DNA from: Nitrosomonas sp.
GTDB taxonomy: Bacteria; Pseudomonadota; Gammaproteobacteria; Burkholderiales; Nitrosomonadaceae
Assembly: GCA_019635215.1 (NCBI GenBank)
Contig: JAHBZZ010000002.1
Coordinates: 1 to 64,000 of the forward strand
DNA length: 64,000 bases
Direction of reading: 5' to 3'
The notes under the pieces were generated by a model that saw only the letters and a list, made by a program, of their open reading frames with translations, had not been told where the DNA came from and made no database searches. The stretch's first letter is position 1. Every line of letters starts with the position of its first letter. The translations under genes were made by a program, and so were the position numbers. Of the stretch, positions 1 to 8,687 are shown piece by piece.

Positions 1-1456
1 GTATCCACCCATCGTAAGCTAAGGTCGATGAAAGGAACCGGTGACTGGTTACGAGCAAGAATTCGTAATCGGTCTCTCCCACGGAAGGGGGGCCGTAATC
101 CTTACCACTTACAATCACCTCGCGCTCTACCTCAGAAAGATTTGCAAAGCCAATGTTGCGGCGGTAGCTGCTCTCTCGAAACGCCACATTTTGATCTGAA
201 TCCAGTTCAACCAGCAGGCATTGATCACTACCATGGAATTCGTACTTGCCCCGCACATCCTGATCGATCCTCCAGTCCATCTGAAGCTGAGTAGTCCCGT
301 TGTTTTTGGATACTGTTACGCGATTGGTAGGGTTGCTATTGTCAGGACCTGGAGTTGCGGAAGCTACCGGATCGATCTTCCCCCAGCTTCCATTAGCGTT
401 GGGATTTGGTCCTATCCCGAAGTCCGCCAAACGGAATGTAGCGCGAACCCCTAATGCATCATCTGTTGTCGAGTCGTTCTTGAGTTTGGCCACAAGAGTA
501 TTGACTGTATTGGACGTCGCATCAATCGTGCCTGTTACCGCGCCCCCCGACAAGACTCCTATACTGTTCCAACCTCCATCAAAATAAACACCTGTTCCGA
601 CACCAAGGATGGCTTGGCCCATCCTGCTGGCTGGAATCATGATATCGTTAAGGGATGCGTAAGGGCCATTCGGGTCGCCATCGGAAATAATGTGACCTCG
701 CGGCCAACTGAACTCCGTGAGCCACTCAAAGGTCAAGATAGTAGGTTCGGTACTGAAGCGCAGAACATTGAAGTACAGGCCGAAACCAGTCGGTTCCAGA
801 TCAATCCAATCCGGATTCTCCTCAGTTTTTTTGGTAGGGAGTTTGATCTCCACGCTCCAGCAGCGATCCGTATCGCTCAACTCCCAGGAGCGCGCCTTGA
901 TCTTGACTCCCTGAATCGGGTGGATTACATCTTCCCATCTATCAGGGTTGTCATCATTGCCAGCAACGAACTTTGAAAAAGTCGTGACTGCCTTGCGATT
1001 CGTTCGAATCGGTATCGGAACCGTTCCACCGCCTTGTCCGGGAACTTCGACGTCATAGTCGGAATTCGAGTTCTGCGGATTGTCGCCAGCCCCTGCACCG
1101 TTTGGATCGATATTCGGACGAATCAAGATTCGCCGGGTACCGGCACCGTGTGCTGCGGTGTTAAAGCTCGGTTGAAGCACTAAAATGATTGCATCCTTAT
1201 CATTGAAATGCAGGTCGAACCGGACAACGAACGACAGATAAATGAAATCATTTGAGTTCTTATCTTTGAGCGCCTGAAAGCTCACCACAGGAATCCCGCT
1301 TGCACCAGCATAAGTCAGGCGTGTACAACCAACCCATCCAGATTCGATCAGCGAGTCGGGAACGCCTATCTCCCATTCGGCAAATCCGTCGATATTCGGT
1401 GCACGATAGTCGAAAGGCAAACCCCGATAGGGGGGAAAACCGAGTTTTTCAGCCAT
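1..1456 (-). CDS. eCIS cluster protein of unknown function (3' end outside window)
   Basis: The reading frame is open from an ATG at 1456 to the window edge (about 485 codons, no stop), so the C-terminus is missing. The start MAEKLGFPPYRG has an AGGAG-type ribosome site. I recognise no family with confidence. There is no signal peptide or membrane segment in the visible part. Residues around 195-225 read WELSDTDRCWSVEIKLP and then a GLYFNVLRF stretch, which resembles carbohydrate-binding (CBM9/DOMON-like) beta-sandwich domains; a second, more diverged beta-rich part follows. It is the last visible gene of the minus-strand injection-system operon and is separated from the preceding gene by about 110 bases with a hairpin. 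A fibre, surface or cargo role is possible but is inference from position and beta-rich composition only. Confidence 0.75.
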   Translation of the reverse strand, partial: MAEKLGFPPYRGLPFDYRAPNIDGFAEWEIGVPDSLIESGWVGCTRLTYAGASGIPVVSFQALKDKNSNDFIYLSFVVRFDLHFNDKDAIILVLQPSFNTAAHGAGTRRILIRPNIDPNGAGAGDNPQNSNSDYDVEVPGQGGGTVPIPIRTNRKAVTTFSKFVAGNDDNPDRWEDVIHPIQGVKIKARSWELSDTDRCWSVEIKLPTKKTEENPDWIDLEPTGFGLYFNVLRFSTEPTILTFEWLTEFSWPRGHIISDGDPNGPYASLNDIMIPASRMGQAILGVGTGVYFDGGWNSIGVLSGGAVTGTIDATSNTVNTLVAKLKNDSTTDDALGVRATFRLADFGIGPNPNANGSWGKIDPVASATPGPDNSNPTNRVTVSKNNGTTQLQMDWRIDQDVRGKYEFHGSDQCLLVELDSDQNVAFRESSYRRNIGFANLSEVEREVIVSGKDYGPPSVGETDYEFLLVTSHRFLSSTLAYDGWI

Positions 1457-1538
1457 AATATTCTCCTGATTAAAATAGGCAATTTTTGCCGAGTTGTGTG
1501 TGGCAGGTATTCGGACCCCGAACCCCAAAATGCCGTTT

Positions 1539-1561
1539 AGCCGGGGGACTTGTTCCCGGCT
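1539..1561. terminator. Hairpin between the last two visible eCIS genes
   Basis: A 7-bp GC-rich perfect stem (AGCCGGG / CCCGGCT) with a 9-base loop lies in the 114-base gap after the gene ending at 1571. On the minus strand it is not followed by a clear T-run; on the plus strand it is followed by TATTCTGTTT. It may be an attenuator or partial terminator, so the distal gene (1-1456) may be transcribed at a different level from the structural genes. Confidence 0.4.
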
Positions 1562-1570
1562 TATTCTGTT

Positions 1571-2944
1571 TCACGGCGTATAGCCGCGGATGGAGATCGT
1601 GGTCCATGAGGTAAATGTTTCGGTATCCGTTGCTGGTGCCCCGGCTGGCGGTGTTCTGGTCGCCTTGATAGTCAATGTTCGTACCTCACTGTGCTGGACA
1701 TCCGCAGTCGCCAGTAGCTTGAGGATCACACCGATCAATTCGTTCTCACCGTTTTGCTTGCCGGTACTCGATAGCGGGCTAGGTCTCATGGGTGCCCAGG
1801 CCCCAGCGCTGGCTGGATCCATAGTCACTTCATAGCTGAAGTTTCCGGCAATCTTGAATGTTGTGCGGAGCGTCATCAATCCCACGCCGCCAAATGGAAT
1901 CTCAACGAATTCCTGACCAGTGACAGCGTCAATAGTACGTCTTGCCTTGTTAGTGGCTGTTGGTTGGGTCGGAACCTCGTTAACCCAATCCACACGCGGA
2001 TCACTGAACGGCAGCTTCTGACCCACGGTAATGATCAAAGGATCTGAATTCTTGCTGAGCCCGGCGTCATTATTGACAGACTTCGCTCTAAGAGACAGCT
2101 TGGCGACAGTGGTATTGGCAGTCGCGCCCGCTGGTAGCACGATACGCACGACGATCTTTACAGGTGAGAATGCTGGTAGCTTTAACGGTGTTTCCGCAAT
2201 TGTGTCACCGGTAGCCGTCTTAAGAGTCGTTGCATCTTTCCATTGTTGTGCCGTAAAACTTCCAGCGACATCGATATAACCAGCCGTGATTACATAGGAT
2301 TCATCAACACTGGTCTGAGAATTAACCATAAACCCAATGTCATAGGTGCCTGGTGAAGTAATGACAGGAAGAGAACTGTTAGCTGGATCTTCCGTGAATG
2401 AAACAAAACCCTCTGGGGTGATCAGCCTAGGTAGTAAAGTAATTGTCTTGGACGCTGATCCTCTTTCAGTTTGTACTGAGACCTTGGTGTCCAGTTTTTC
2501 TCCTATGATATCAATACGCGGAATGCCGAATACTAGTTCACCGTCCGGGCTGGATTGAAAGCGTTCGATAGGAAACCCAGCAATCTCAACAGTATTCCTT
2601 TCCGGCGGCGTATTGAAATTTCTACCGATTACCGCGAGAGTCCCACCAACCCGCTGCACAGCAGGGATAATCTGGTCAATGATAGGAGCTAGTCCAGTAG
2701 ACACACCGCCTTCTAATTGCGCTACACGAAGGTTCAAATCTGCCAGGTCATTTAGGATCTGATTCATCAGTTCGACGGTGATCAAATCACCAGGTCGTAC
2801 TTCAGTCTTCTTTTGGGAAAGTATCGCGGACAACAATACTTCTATCTCAGTATTGTTTAGCTTACCTTTGAGTTGGTCAATGATCGCCGAAAGCGGAACA
2901 ACCATATTCCCCGCATTGGCCGTGGTTATCGTCGAGTTAGCCAT
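1571..2944 (-). CDS. eCIS cluster protein with IPT/TIG-like domain, unknown role
   Basis: The protein has 457 residues and no signal peptide or membrane segment. The N-terminus (about 10-85) is helical and polar, with heptad-like leucines in the LNDLADLNLRVAQLEG stretch, a probable short coiled coil that could trimerise. About 90-170 resembles an IPT/TIG immunoglobulin-like fold (GGTLAVIGRNF, then NTVEIAGFP). The rest is beta-rich and threonine/serine/alanine-rich, as in fibres or decoration proteins. It lies 30 bases downstream of the 463-residue eCIS protein on the same strand. A fibre or surface decoration of the injection particle is plausible (inference). A secreted payload is an alternative, but I see no catalytic motif. 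Confidence 0.8.
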   Translation of the reverse strand: MANSTITTANAGNMVVPLSAIIDQLKGKLNNTEIEVLLSAILSQKKTEVRPGDLITVELMNQILNDLADLNLRVAQLEGGVSTGLAPIIDQIIPAVQRVGGTLAVIGRNFNTPPERNTVEIAGFPIERFQSSPDGELVFGIPRIDIIGEKLDTKVSVQTERGSASKTITLLPRLITPEGFVSFTEDPANSSLPVITSPGTYDIGFMVNSQTSVDESYVITAGYIDVAGSFTAQQWKDATTLKTATGDTIAETPLKLPAFSPVKIVVRIVLPAGATANTTVAKLSLRAKSVNNDAGLSKNSDPLIITVGQKLPFSDPRVDWVNEVPTQPTATNKARRTIDAVTGQEFVEIPFGGVGLMTLRTTFKIAGNFSYEVTMDPASAGAWAPMRPSPLSSTGKQNGENELIGVILKLLATADVQHSEVRTLTIKATRTPPAGAPATDTETFTSWTTISIRGYTP

Positions 2945-2974
2945 AATACCCCCTTCTTAATGTTTGTGAATTCG

Positions 2975-4258
2975 TCATCGCGTTTGCGCATAGTTGGCGT
3001 AGTCGTAGCGCCCCAGATCAAACTGCGCGTCACCGCTATACGGCAGATGCCCGCTGGCAAAAACCAGATAGGATCGCGGTTTCTGTCTTCCGCTGGCGAA
3101 GTCGATCGCCATACGGTTTTCCCGCACCCGGTACAGCCACAGCATTTCCCCGCTTTGCGTATCGACCGGCGGATAGCACAGGCTATCGCGTATCAGTGCT
3201 TCCACGCGTGCCGCGTTGATGAAGACCGGCGATCGGTAGGTGAGGCCGGTAAAAAACTTTGTTGCCTGAGCATCAGTTGCATTGGTTTCTTCAGCCACCG
3301 GGATGATCCCAACCGGCGGCAGGTAGCGGAAGTGGCTTTGCGCGGTGACAGCGCCCAGATCCCCGTTGGGTTGCGGCAGGCCGGCGATCTGCGTCTGGAA
3401 CTGCAGAAACATCGCCTGACCCACGGCCGGACGGCGCCCGTCCACGAGGCCGGGCATAGCATCGCTCATGCGTGACAGCGGCCTGCGCACGGCCCACAGA
3501 TCGATGAATTGCAGGTCGGCTTCACCTGTGAAAAACAATAATCCCAGCGGCACTTCCCTGCCGCTCAGCCCGGTTTTCCGCAGGGCCGCCAGCAGATCGT
3601 CCTGGCGCGGGGCGGCGTCCAGCAGATTTTCGAACCACGCAGGCTGGACGCCCGCCCCAAAGCAGCGGTAGGCCAGTGCGTTACGGAATGAGGCGGCGGC
3701 AACATCCAAACCCGCATATAACGCGCGATTGATCCGCAGCAACCGGAATTGCACAGCTTCGACCAGGGTATCGGTATTGCAACGAACCTGGCTTGGGTCG
3801 AAGCCGTTGCTCGCCGCCTTGCCTTCGGATTTTTCCGCCGGGGCGATCGTTAACAGGTAGACACCCGCGCCGGCCACATAGGTACCCCCGATAATCTCCT
3901 TGCAGTTTCCGAACAGGCAGTCGACGCTGGCCGTCGCCTCAAAACTACGCGCCAAAGCGAGTTGCACATCATTACTCAGTCGCAATGCCTGGCCGTGACC
4001 GTTGAAAGCCAGGCCCGCCTTGACCGTCACCACCGGTCTGTCGGTCTGGCTGAGCGGTCTGTTGTGTTCGACTTGCAGGCCGAATGCCACGCCTTCGCCC
4101 AGCGCCAGTCCAAGCCGCCCATCCGCTTCGCGGCGGGCATCCTGCTCGCGGGAAAAATCCCTGCCCGTCAGCAGGCGGCCGTTAAAGAAATGGATCGAGC
4201 GGATGCTCCCGTCGTCGGTCAGCGGTTCCAGCAGCTGCAATATATCGTTGCCATTCAT
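2975..4258 (-). CDS. eCIS cluster protein, unknown role (shares N-terminal motif with upstream neighbour)
   Basis: I chose the ATG at 4258 (MNGNDILQLL) because GGAGAG lies 5 bases upstream; longer starts run into the preceding gene, which ends at 4275. The product is 427 residues. Residues 20-65 (IHFFNGRLLTGRDFSREQ, later GEGVAFGLQV) match the pattern seen near the start of the preceding protein: a phrase G-x-L-x4-DF-x2-E, then a GL.V strand. The two may share a homologous N-terminal domain. The remainder is soluble, with no signal peptide. It sits in the cluster right after the baseplate-wedge genes. I cannot assign a function; an accessory baseplate or fibre-adaptor role is inference from position. 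Confidence 0.8.
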   Translation of the reverse strand: MNGNDILQLLEPLTDDGSIRSIHFFNGRLLTGRDFSREQDARREADGRLGLALGEGVAFGLQVEHNRPLSQTDRPVVTVKAGLAFNGHGQALRLSNDVQLALARSFEATASVDCLFGNCKEIIGGTYVAGAGVYLLTIAPAEKSEGKAASNGFDPSQVRCNTDTLVEAVQFRLLRINRALYAGLDVAAASFRNALAYRCFGAGVQPAWFENLLDAAPRQDDLLAALRKTGLSGREVPLGLLFFTGEADLQFIDLWAVRRPLSRMSDAMPGLVDGRRPAVGQAMFLQFQTQIAGLPQPNGDLGAVTAQSHFRYLPPVGIIPVAEETNATDAQATKFFTGLTYRSPVFINAARVEALIRDSLCYPPVDTQSGEMLWLYRVRENRMAIDFASGRQKPRSYLVFASGHLPYSGDAQFDLGRYDYANYAQTR

Positions 4259-4274
4259 GATCCTCTCCTTGTCA

Positions 4275-5696
4275 TCAGGCAACCGCGATGATGTGCCAGC
4301 CCTGTTCGCCGTCGGATACCAGCGTGAGCGCTTTTCCCGCCCCGACCGATTTGCTCTGCTTGTCATCGATTTTGTCGGCAGGGTCGCATTGGAGCGTGGC
4401 AGGTTTTTTGCCGATACTCTTGACGATATAGATCCGTCCCCGATTGTCGGGGCTGCATTTGGGCAGCGTCAGCGTCGGGCCGTCATGGCAGATGACGCAG
4501 TGGTGACTGGCATCGAGCGTTGAATCGGTATGAATACGGGTAATAGCGATGGCATCCGGACTGGAACCGGGTATGGCCAATCCTGTAAAACCCGGCCTGT
4601 CTGCGGGTGTGAGTACGCGCGGCTGGGGTACCGGTGCGCCTGCTTGCGCTGGTGCTGTATTCCACAACAACCATTCCTGCAACAAGCGCATGGACACCCG
4701 ATACGGGCGGCTGTTTTCATCGACCGTGATACTTTTAGCCTGGCCGTCGACCACCCGGCCATCGAACTGCCATACCGATGGAGATGAAGATGATTCTTCG
4801 CTTACCTTGACCACCGGCACGATCAGGCGAGCCAGCAACACGCAATTATCGGTACTCTCGGATGTAGTAGCTCCGCACAGGCTTGCCATCCACAAAGGCC
4901 GCAGTTCGGTGACCCAGAAACGAAAAGCTACATACAGGAACTCATCGAACGATTCAGACGTAACCGACAGATTAGCCGTTAGCGAATCCCTCAGCGTTGC
5001 ATACAATTCGGCGGGCGACTTAGTGGGATTTTCCGCCATGGCGTCAAACCAGGGCTTGACAGCGGCCTTCAGGGCATTGATCCAGTCTTCTTCAACAGGT
5101 ACTGGTGAGATGTTTTCAGTCACCGTCACATGCTGTTTGAGCCAGGCCACAAAGTCACGCAAGGCATCTTCTTCCGTCTGCGGCGGCGCTTCGGTGCGCA
5201 ATTCCAGATAGTAATCATCGGCAATGCGCGAATCTACCATCAACTGGTCTTCGGAGCGGCACGGATCGCCTGGAATCGGGACCGGAACGGTAGTGCAGTC
5301 TCTATAGCACAGCGTGAGGTAGAGAGTGATTTGTCTATCATCCACCCGTTCATGGACCTTAGCCGCATGCTCAGGCTTGGCCAGCCATTGGTTGATAAGT
5401 GCGCATTGGTCATTGGGCACACAGACCAGTTGGCCGCTCGGTACGACAGCCGCGCCCCGCTTCACATGCACGCGCGGCCCATCCTCCCCGGTATCTTCGA
5501 TGAAAACAGCCAGGCCGCTGGTTGTACCGTAACCAAGCAATTCCCGCACGGCCCATTGATCGCGGTTCGAGAGATAAGCGAATTCCTGCGTGAAGTCGTC
5601 GACGCCCAGCACCATGCCTTTGGTATAGTTGACGTGCAGTGTCGGATTCTGCCCGGATGGCGTCAGCGCGGCCGAAAGATCATTACAGCATCCCAT
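4275..5696 (-). CDS. eCIS cluster protein, unknown role
   Basis: The product has 473 residues and is soluble. It starts MGCCNDLSAALTPSG and has the motif KGMVLGVDDFTQE followed by GYGTTSGLAV at about 26-65, which parallels the start of the next protein. The C-terminal 80 residues contain HHCVICHDGPTLTLP and a final short beta-rich domain (IYIVKSIGKKPATL), resembling the stabilising modules found at the tips of phage fibre proteins. Cysteines are unusually frequent for this cluster (CC at 3-4, CYRDC, CVIC, LPKC). It follows the gpI-like gene, where fibre or accessory baseplate proteins occur in related clusters. The function is unassigned. Confidence 0.8.
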   Translation of the reverse strand: MGCCNDLSAALTPSGQNPTLHVNYTKGMVLGVDDFTQEFAYLSNRDQWAVRELLGYGTTSGLAVFIEDTGEDGPRVHVKRGAAVVPSGQLVCVPNDQCALINQWLAKPEHAAKVHERVDDRQITLYLTLCYRDCTTVPVPIPGDPCRSEDQLMVDSRIADDYYLELRTEAPPQTEEDALRDFVAWLKQHVTVTENISPVPVEEDWINALKAAVKPWFDAMAENPTKSPAELYATLRDSLTANLSVTSESFDEFLYVAFRFWVTELRPLWMASLCGATTSESTDNCVLLARLIVPVVKVSEESSSSPSVWQFDGRVVDGQAKSITVDENSRPYRVSMRLLQEWLLWNTAPAQAGAPVPQPRVLTPADRPGFTGLAIPGSSPDAIAITRIHTDSTLDASHHCVICHDGPTLTLPKCSPDNRGRIYIVKSIGKKPATLQCDPADKIDDKQSKSVGAGKALTLVSDGEQGWHIIAVA

Positions 5697-5738
5697 GATA
5701 GGCTCCCGGAAAATTTTTGCATTCAGTCATCATTCACC

Positions 5739-8687
5739 TCAATGTTTGAGCACATATTGATCGGTATTCGCCGGTGGCCTGGAAGCACCGGCAAAACTTG
5801 CGCCCAGATAAACCCGGCCCAGTACGGCATCCGGCAATAACTGCGGCGCGCGGCTGCCCACATCCAGCACAGTGTCGAGCCCCAGGCGCGCCTCGCCGAT
5901 GCGGTTGAGCGCCCAGTAAAAGCGTATGTCGAACACGGTATGCGCCGGTTTTTCCAATTCGACGATGCGGTGCGCCAGTTGCACTTGCCGTTCCATTTCG
6001 GCAGGATCCGCCGTGACGGTGGTCACCGGCAATAGCACCGAGAAGCGGTACGCAGTGCGCACAATCGCCAGCAAGTGCTTTTCAAACTGCAGCCAGTCGG
6101 CCTGGGCTGCCTGCGTTTCCGGCAGAACATCCGGCAGGGCAACGACATCGAATGCCGGCCAGACAGTCTGGTAGGCTGTATTCAGTTTTGTAATGTGGCG
6201 GTAGCGGCGCGCCAGGAAATCCTGCCAGCGCAGGCGGGTCGCATTCGGCAGCGCGGAAAAAGCCCGCCATTTTTCCGCGTGCAGCGGATCAGCCGGCCAA
6301 TCGGTGGGATATTGATACGCCGGGACCGGGACTGAAGGAGTCTGTTCGTCATCATCCGGCATCTGCATTGCCAGGTAGCGCTGCCAGCTCTGGCGGTCCG
6401 TTGCACCAACATCGGGGACAAAGCCAAGATGCTGTTCACAGAATTGCCGCCAGCGTTGCGGCAAATCGGGATCCGATAATGATGGCGGTGGCGGTACCAG
6501 TTCGAAGGGACCGAGCTGTTCAGTGAGCGTCAACGGTTTGGACATAAACCCGGCATAGCGTCTGAGCAGGCCTTCGTTGCCCTCCTGCGGTGACCACAAT
6601 CCTGCCACCTTGACTGTGCGTAATTCCCCTTCCGTGTCATCCCTGCCCGCATCCCCCGCAGCGACAGCGCCAACCTTGCGCGTCAGGTAGGTTTCGACAA
6701 TGCGGATCGACTGCGAATACAGCGTATCCGGATTCGGCTCGGCAAACGTTTCCTCCGTCAGGCAATCCTCGAAAGCGACCGATAAGGCCAGCCGTAATCC
6801 GTGCGCCGTGCCGCGCCAGCGGAAAAAGTGCATGATATGCCGGATGAACAGGCGGCGGCGCCATTCTTCCCATTTCGGATCGAGCGCGACATCGAACCAT
6901 GCCGCGAGCCATTCCAATGCTTCCGCCGGTGCGCTGCGCGGATCGAACAAAGCCTGTATCTGCACGATCCGGTCTTCGATCTGGGTATTGATGCCTTCCA
7001 TGTTGGCCAGAAAGCGTTCGAGAAAATCGCCCGCTGCCGGGTCTTCGCGATACACGGCAGGCAAAAAGCGCTGCGGATAGGAAAAACGCGGATACCAGGC
7101 ACGTAAGGCACGCAGCCTTGGCGTCATCATGCCATTGCCGCTGAAACGCAGTTTGACCTGCAGATAGCGTCCGCGCATATTCTGCAGCAGTAATTCCCAG
7201 GTACCGGTGCCGGTTTCCCGGTGCGTGGCACGAACTGCTTCCGCGCGCAGCCAGGGCAATTCAGCACCAGTAGCACGCAGGTAAGGTGCGGGTTGTGCGG
7301 CCCAGGGGCCGATAATTTCACACCATGCCATTTTTTCCGCAGGCGGTTCCAGTAGCGGTACGACACAGGGCACAGCTTCATCGGCCGCCCGGCAAAATAC
7401 TTCGATGGACGAATCAGCCGGAATACTGGCATCAAACATCAGCCGATCCCATATACATTGCTGCTCCAGTCCGTCGAATGGCGGCGTAACCAGTTCGGCG
7501 GCTGCGTGATAGCGTGCACGCGGCTGCTGGACGACCGGTACCCAGCGGAATGCTTCCAGCCCGCTGTCATACCAGGCAGTATCTTTGACCTTGAGCACCG
7601 CTCTGCCGCCAAAAAGCCGCAACGGAAACAGTTCGGTTGCCGGATGCAGCGCAAAAGTATCGGCATCCGTCCCGACATTAAATGCCAGCGCCTGATTCCC
7701 GGACGCGGTCACCACGAGTAATTGGTGTGAAGACGCGGCTGCAGTACGCGTATACGTTTTGGCCAGCACGAAATCATGGGCCAGTTGATCCAGTTCGCAG
7801 ACTATTTTCAGACTGTCCGGGTGTTGCAGATGGAAGATGCGTGAATGACCCGCAGCGGGGTTACGGTCGAGAATCAGGATGTTCTCTTGATCCAACACTT
7901 CAATCGCGATGGGATCGATTGGTTCACCGGCCATCGCGGTCAAATCGATTCCTGCCGGAAAAGCGGTTGCTGAGTGCACGCGCGGCGCACCATGCACCGG
8001 TTGGAAAATAGCATTCTCCGGGGAAGCAGACGTTTCCGGGCTCGGTGCCCGATCGACGATGGTGAAGCGGCGGTCGAGTTCCCACAGCCGTGAATGGTCG
8101 CGGTCGAGCACCCAGACACCGCCACCCTGGCGTTGCGCCATATCGAACGGCGCAAACGGCAGGGATGCCGGCCAGCGTATTTCGGTTGGCGGCCCGCCCG
8201 CCATCAAATCGAACGCGAGCAGCCCCTTATTTTCTTTATCCGATATTCCGGTAAACGCCACGACCAGATAGTGATCTTCAGTGACTGCCAATGCAGTAAA
8301 AATCGATGCCTCCTGCACTTCCGGCTCAACCGGTTCGAATTCACCTTGACCGGGGGATGTAACATGACAATCCAGCAGATCCGGCCAGAATGCACTTGCA
8401 CGATCACCGCCAGCCGACCGCACACGCAATCGGGTCCGGTCGCTGTCGATCCAGTAGATATTACCGTGGCGATCCGCTGCTGCGGACCGGCGCGCGTTCA
8501 GCATGAACGGGATTTCCCCCGGCGTGGCATCGAGCTTTATCAGTTCATTTTGCAGGTGAACCTCATTGCGGACTGTATCCCAGGCCAGCGCAGACGGTTT
8601 ATCCATTTCACCTTCTTTACGCGCAAGGCAACGATTCCAGTCGTCCTGCCCGAGCAACAGATGAAAACGGCTGCCATTGACGTTCAT
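5739..8687 (-). CDS. eCIS baseplate wedge protein, phage tail gpI-like, with N-terminal propeller-like half
   Basis: The start is the ATG at 8687, overlapping the TGA of the preceding gene (TGATG), giving 982 residues. The C-terminal half (from about 565) carries the P2 gpI-type tail signature: LPAVYREDPAAGDFLERFL, then EALEWLAAWFDVALDPKW and RRLFIRHIMHFFRWRGT. In contractile tails this family (Pvc12/Afp12 equivalent) joins gp25 and the J protein to form the baseplate wedge. The first 400 residues are different: repeated strands such as AADRHGNIYWIDSD and GGGVWVLDRDHSRLWELD look like blades of an NHL/beta-propeller. The fusion makes it about twice the length of a minimal gpI protein. The propeller could bind a partner or a surface ligand (inference). 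Confidence 0.88.
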   Translation of the reverse strand: MNVNGSRFHLLLGQDDWNRCLARKEGEMDKPSALAWDTVRNEVHLQNELIKLDATPGEIPFMLNARRSAAADRHGNIYWIDSDRTRLRVRSAGGDRASAFWPDLLDCHVTSPGQGEFEPVEPEVQEASIFTALAVTEDHYLVVAFTGISDKENKGLLAFDLMAGGPPTEIRWPASLPFAPFDMAQRQGGGVWVLDRDHSRLWELDRRFTIVDRAPSPETSASPENAIFQPVHGAPRVHSATAFPAGIDLTAMAGEPIDPIAIEVLDQENILILDRNPAAGHSRIFHLQHPDSLKIVCELDQLAHDFVLAKTYTRTAAASSHQLLVVTASGNQALAFNVGTDADTFALHPATELFPLRLFGGRAVLKVKDTAWYDSGLEAFRWVPVVQQPRARYHAAAELVTPPFDGLEQQCIWDRLMFDASIPADSSIEVFCRAADEAVPCVVPLLEPPAEKMAWCEIIGPWAAQPAPYLRATGAELPWLRAEAVRATHRETGTGTWELLLQNMRGRYLQVKLRFSGNGMMTPRLRALRAWYPRFSYPQRFLPAVYREDPAAGDFLERFLANMEGINTQIEDRIVQIQALFDPRSAPAEALEWLAAWFDVALDPKWEEWRRRLFIRHIMHFFRWRGTAHGLRLALSVAFEDCLTEETFAEPNPDTLYSQSIRIVETYLTRKVGAVAAGDAGRDDTEGELRTVKVAGLWSPQEGNEGLLRRYAGFMSKPLTLTEQLGPFELVPPPPSLSDPDLPQRWRQFCEQHLGFVPDVGATDRQSWQRYLAMQMPDDDEQTPSVPVPAYQYPTDWPADPLHAEKWRAFSALPNATRLRWQDFLARRYRHITKLNTAYQTVWPAFDVVALPDVLPETQAAQADWLQFEKHLLAIVRTAYRFSVLLPVTTVTADPAEMERQVQLAHRIVELEKPAHTVFDIRFYWALNRIGEARLGLDTVLDVGSRAPQLLPDAVLGRVYLGASFAGASRPPANTDQYVLKH

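Noticed and set aside
2873-3475. 200-codon plus-strand frame opposite an eCIS gene
   Set aside because: Antisense shadow of the 2975-4258 gene; Arg/His-rich, no recognisable domain.
5130-5840. 236-codon plus-strand frame
   Set aside because: Antisense to the 473-residue eCIS protein and spans its start region; no ribosome site or family resemblance.
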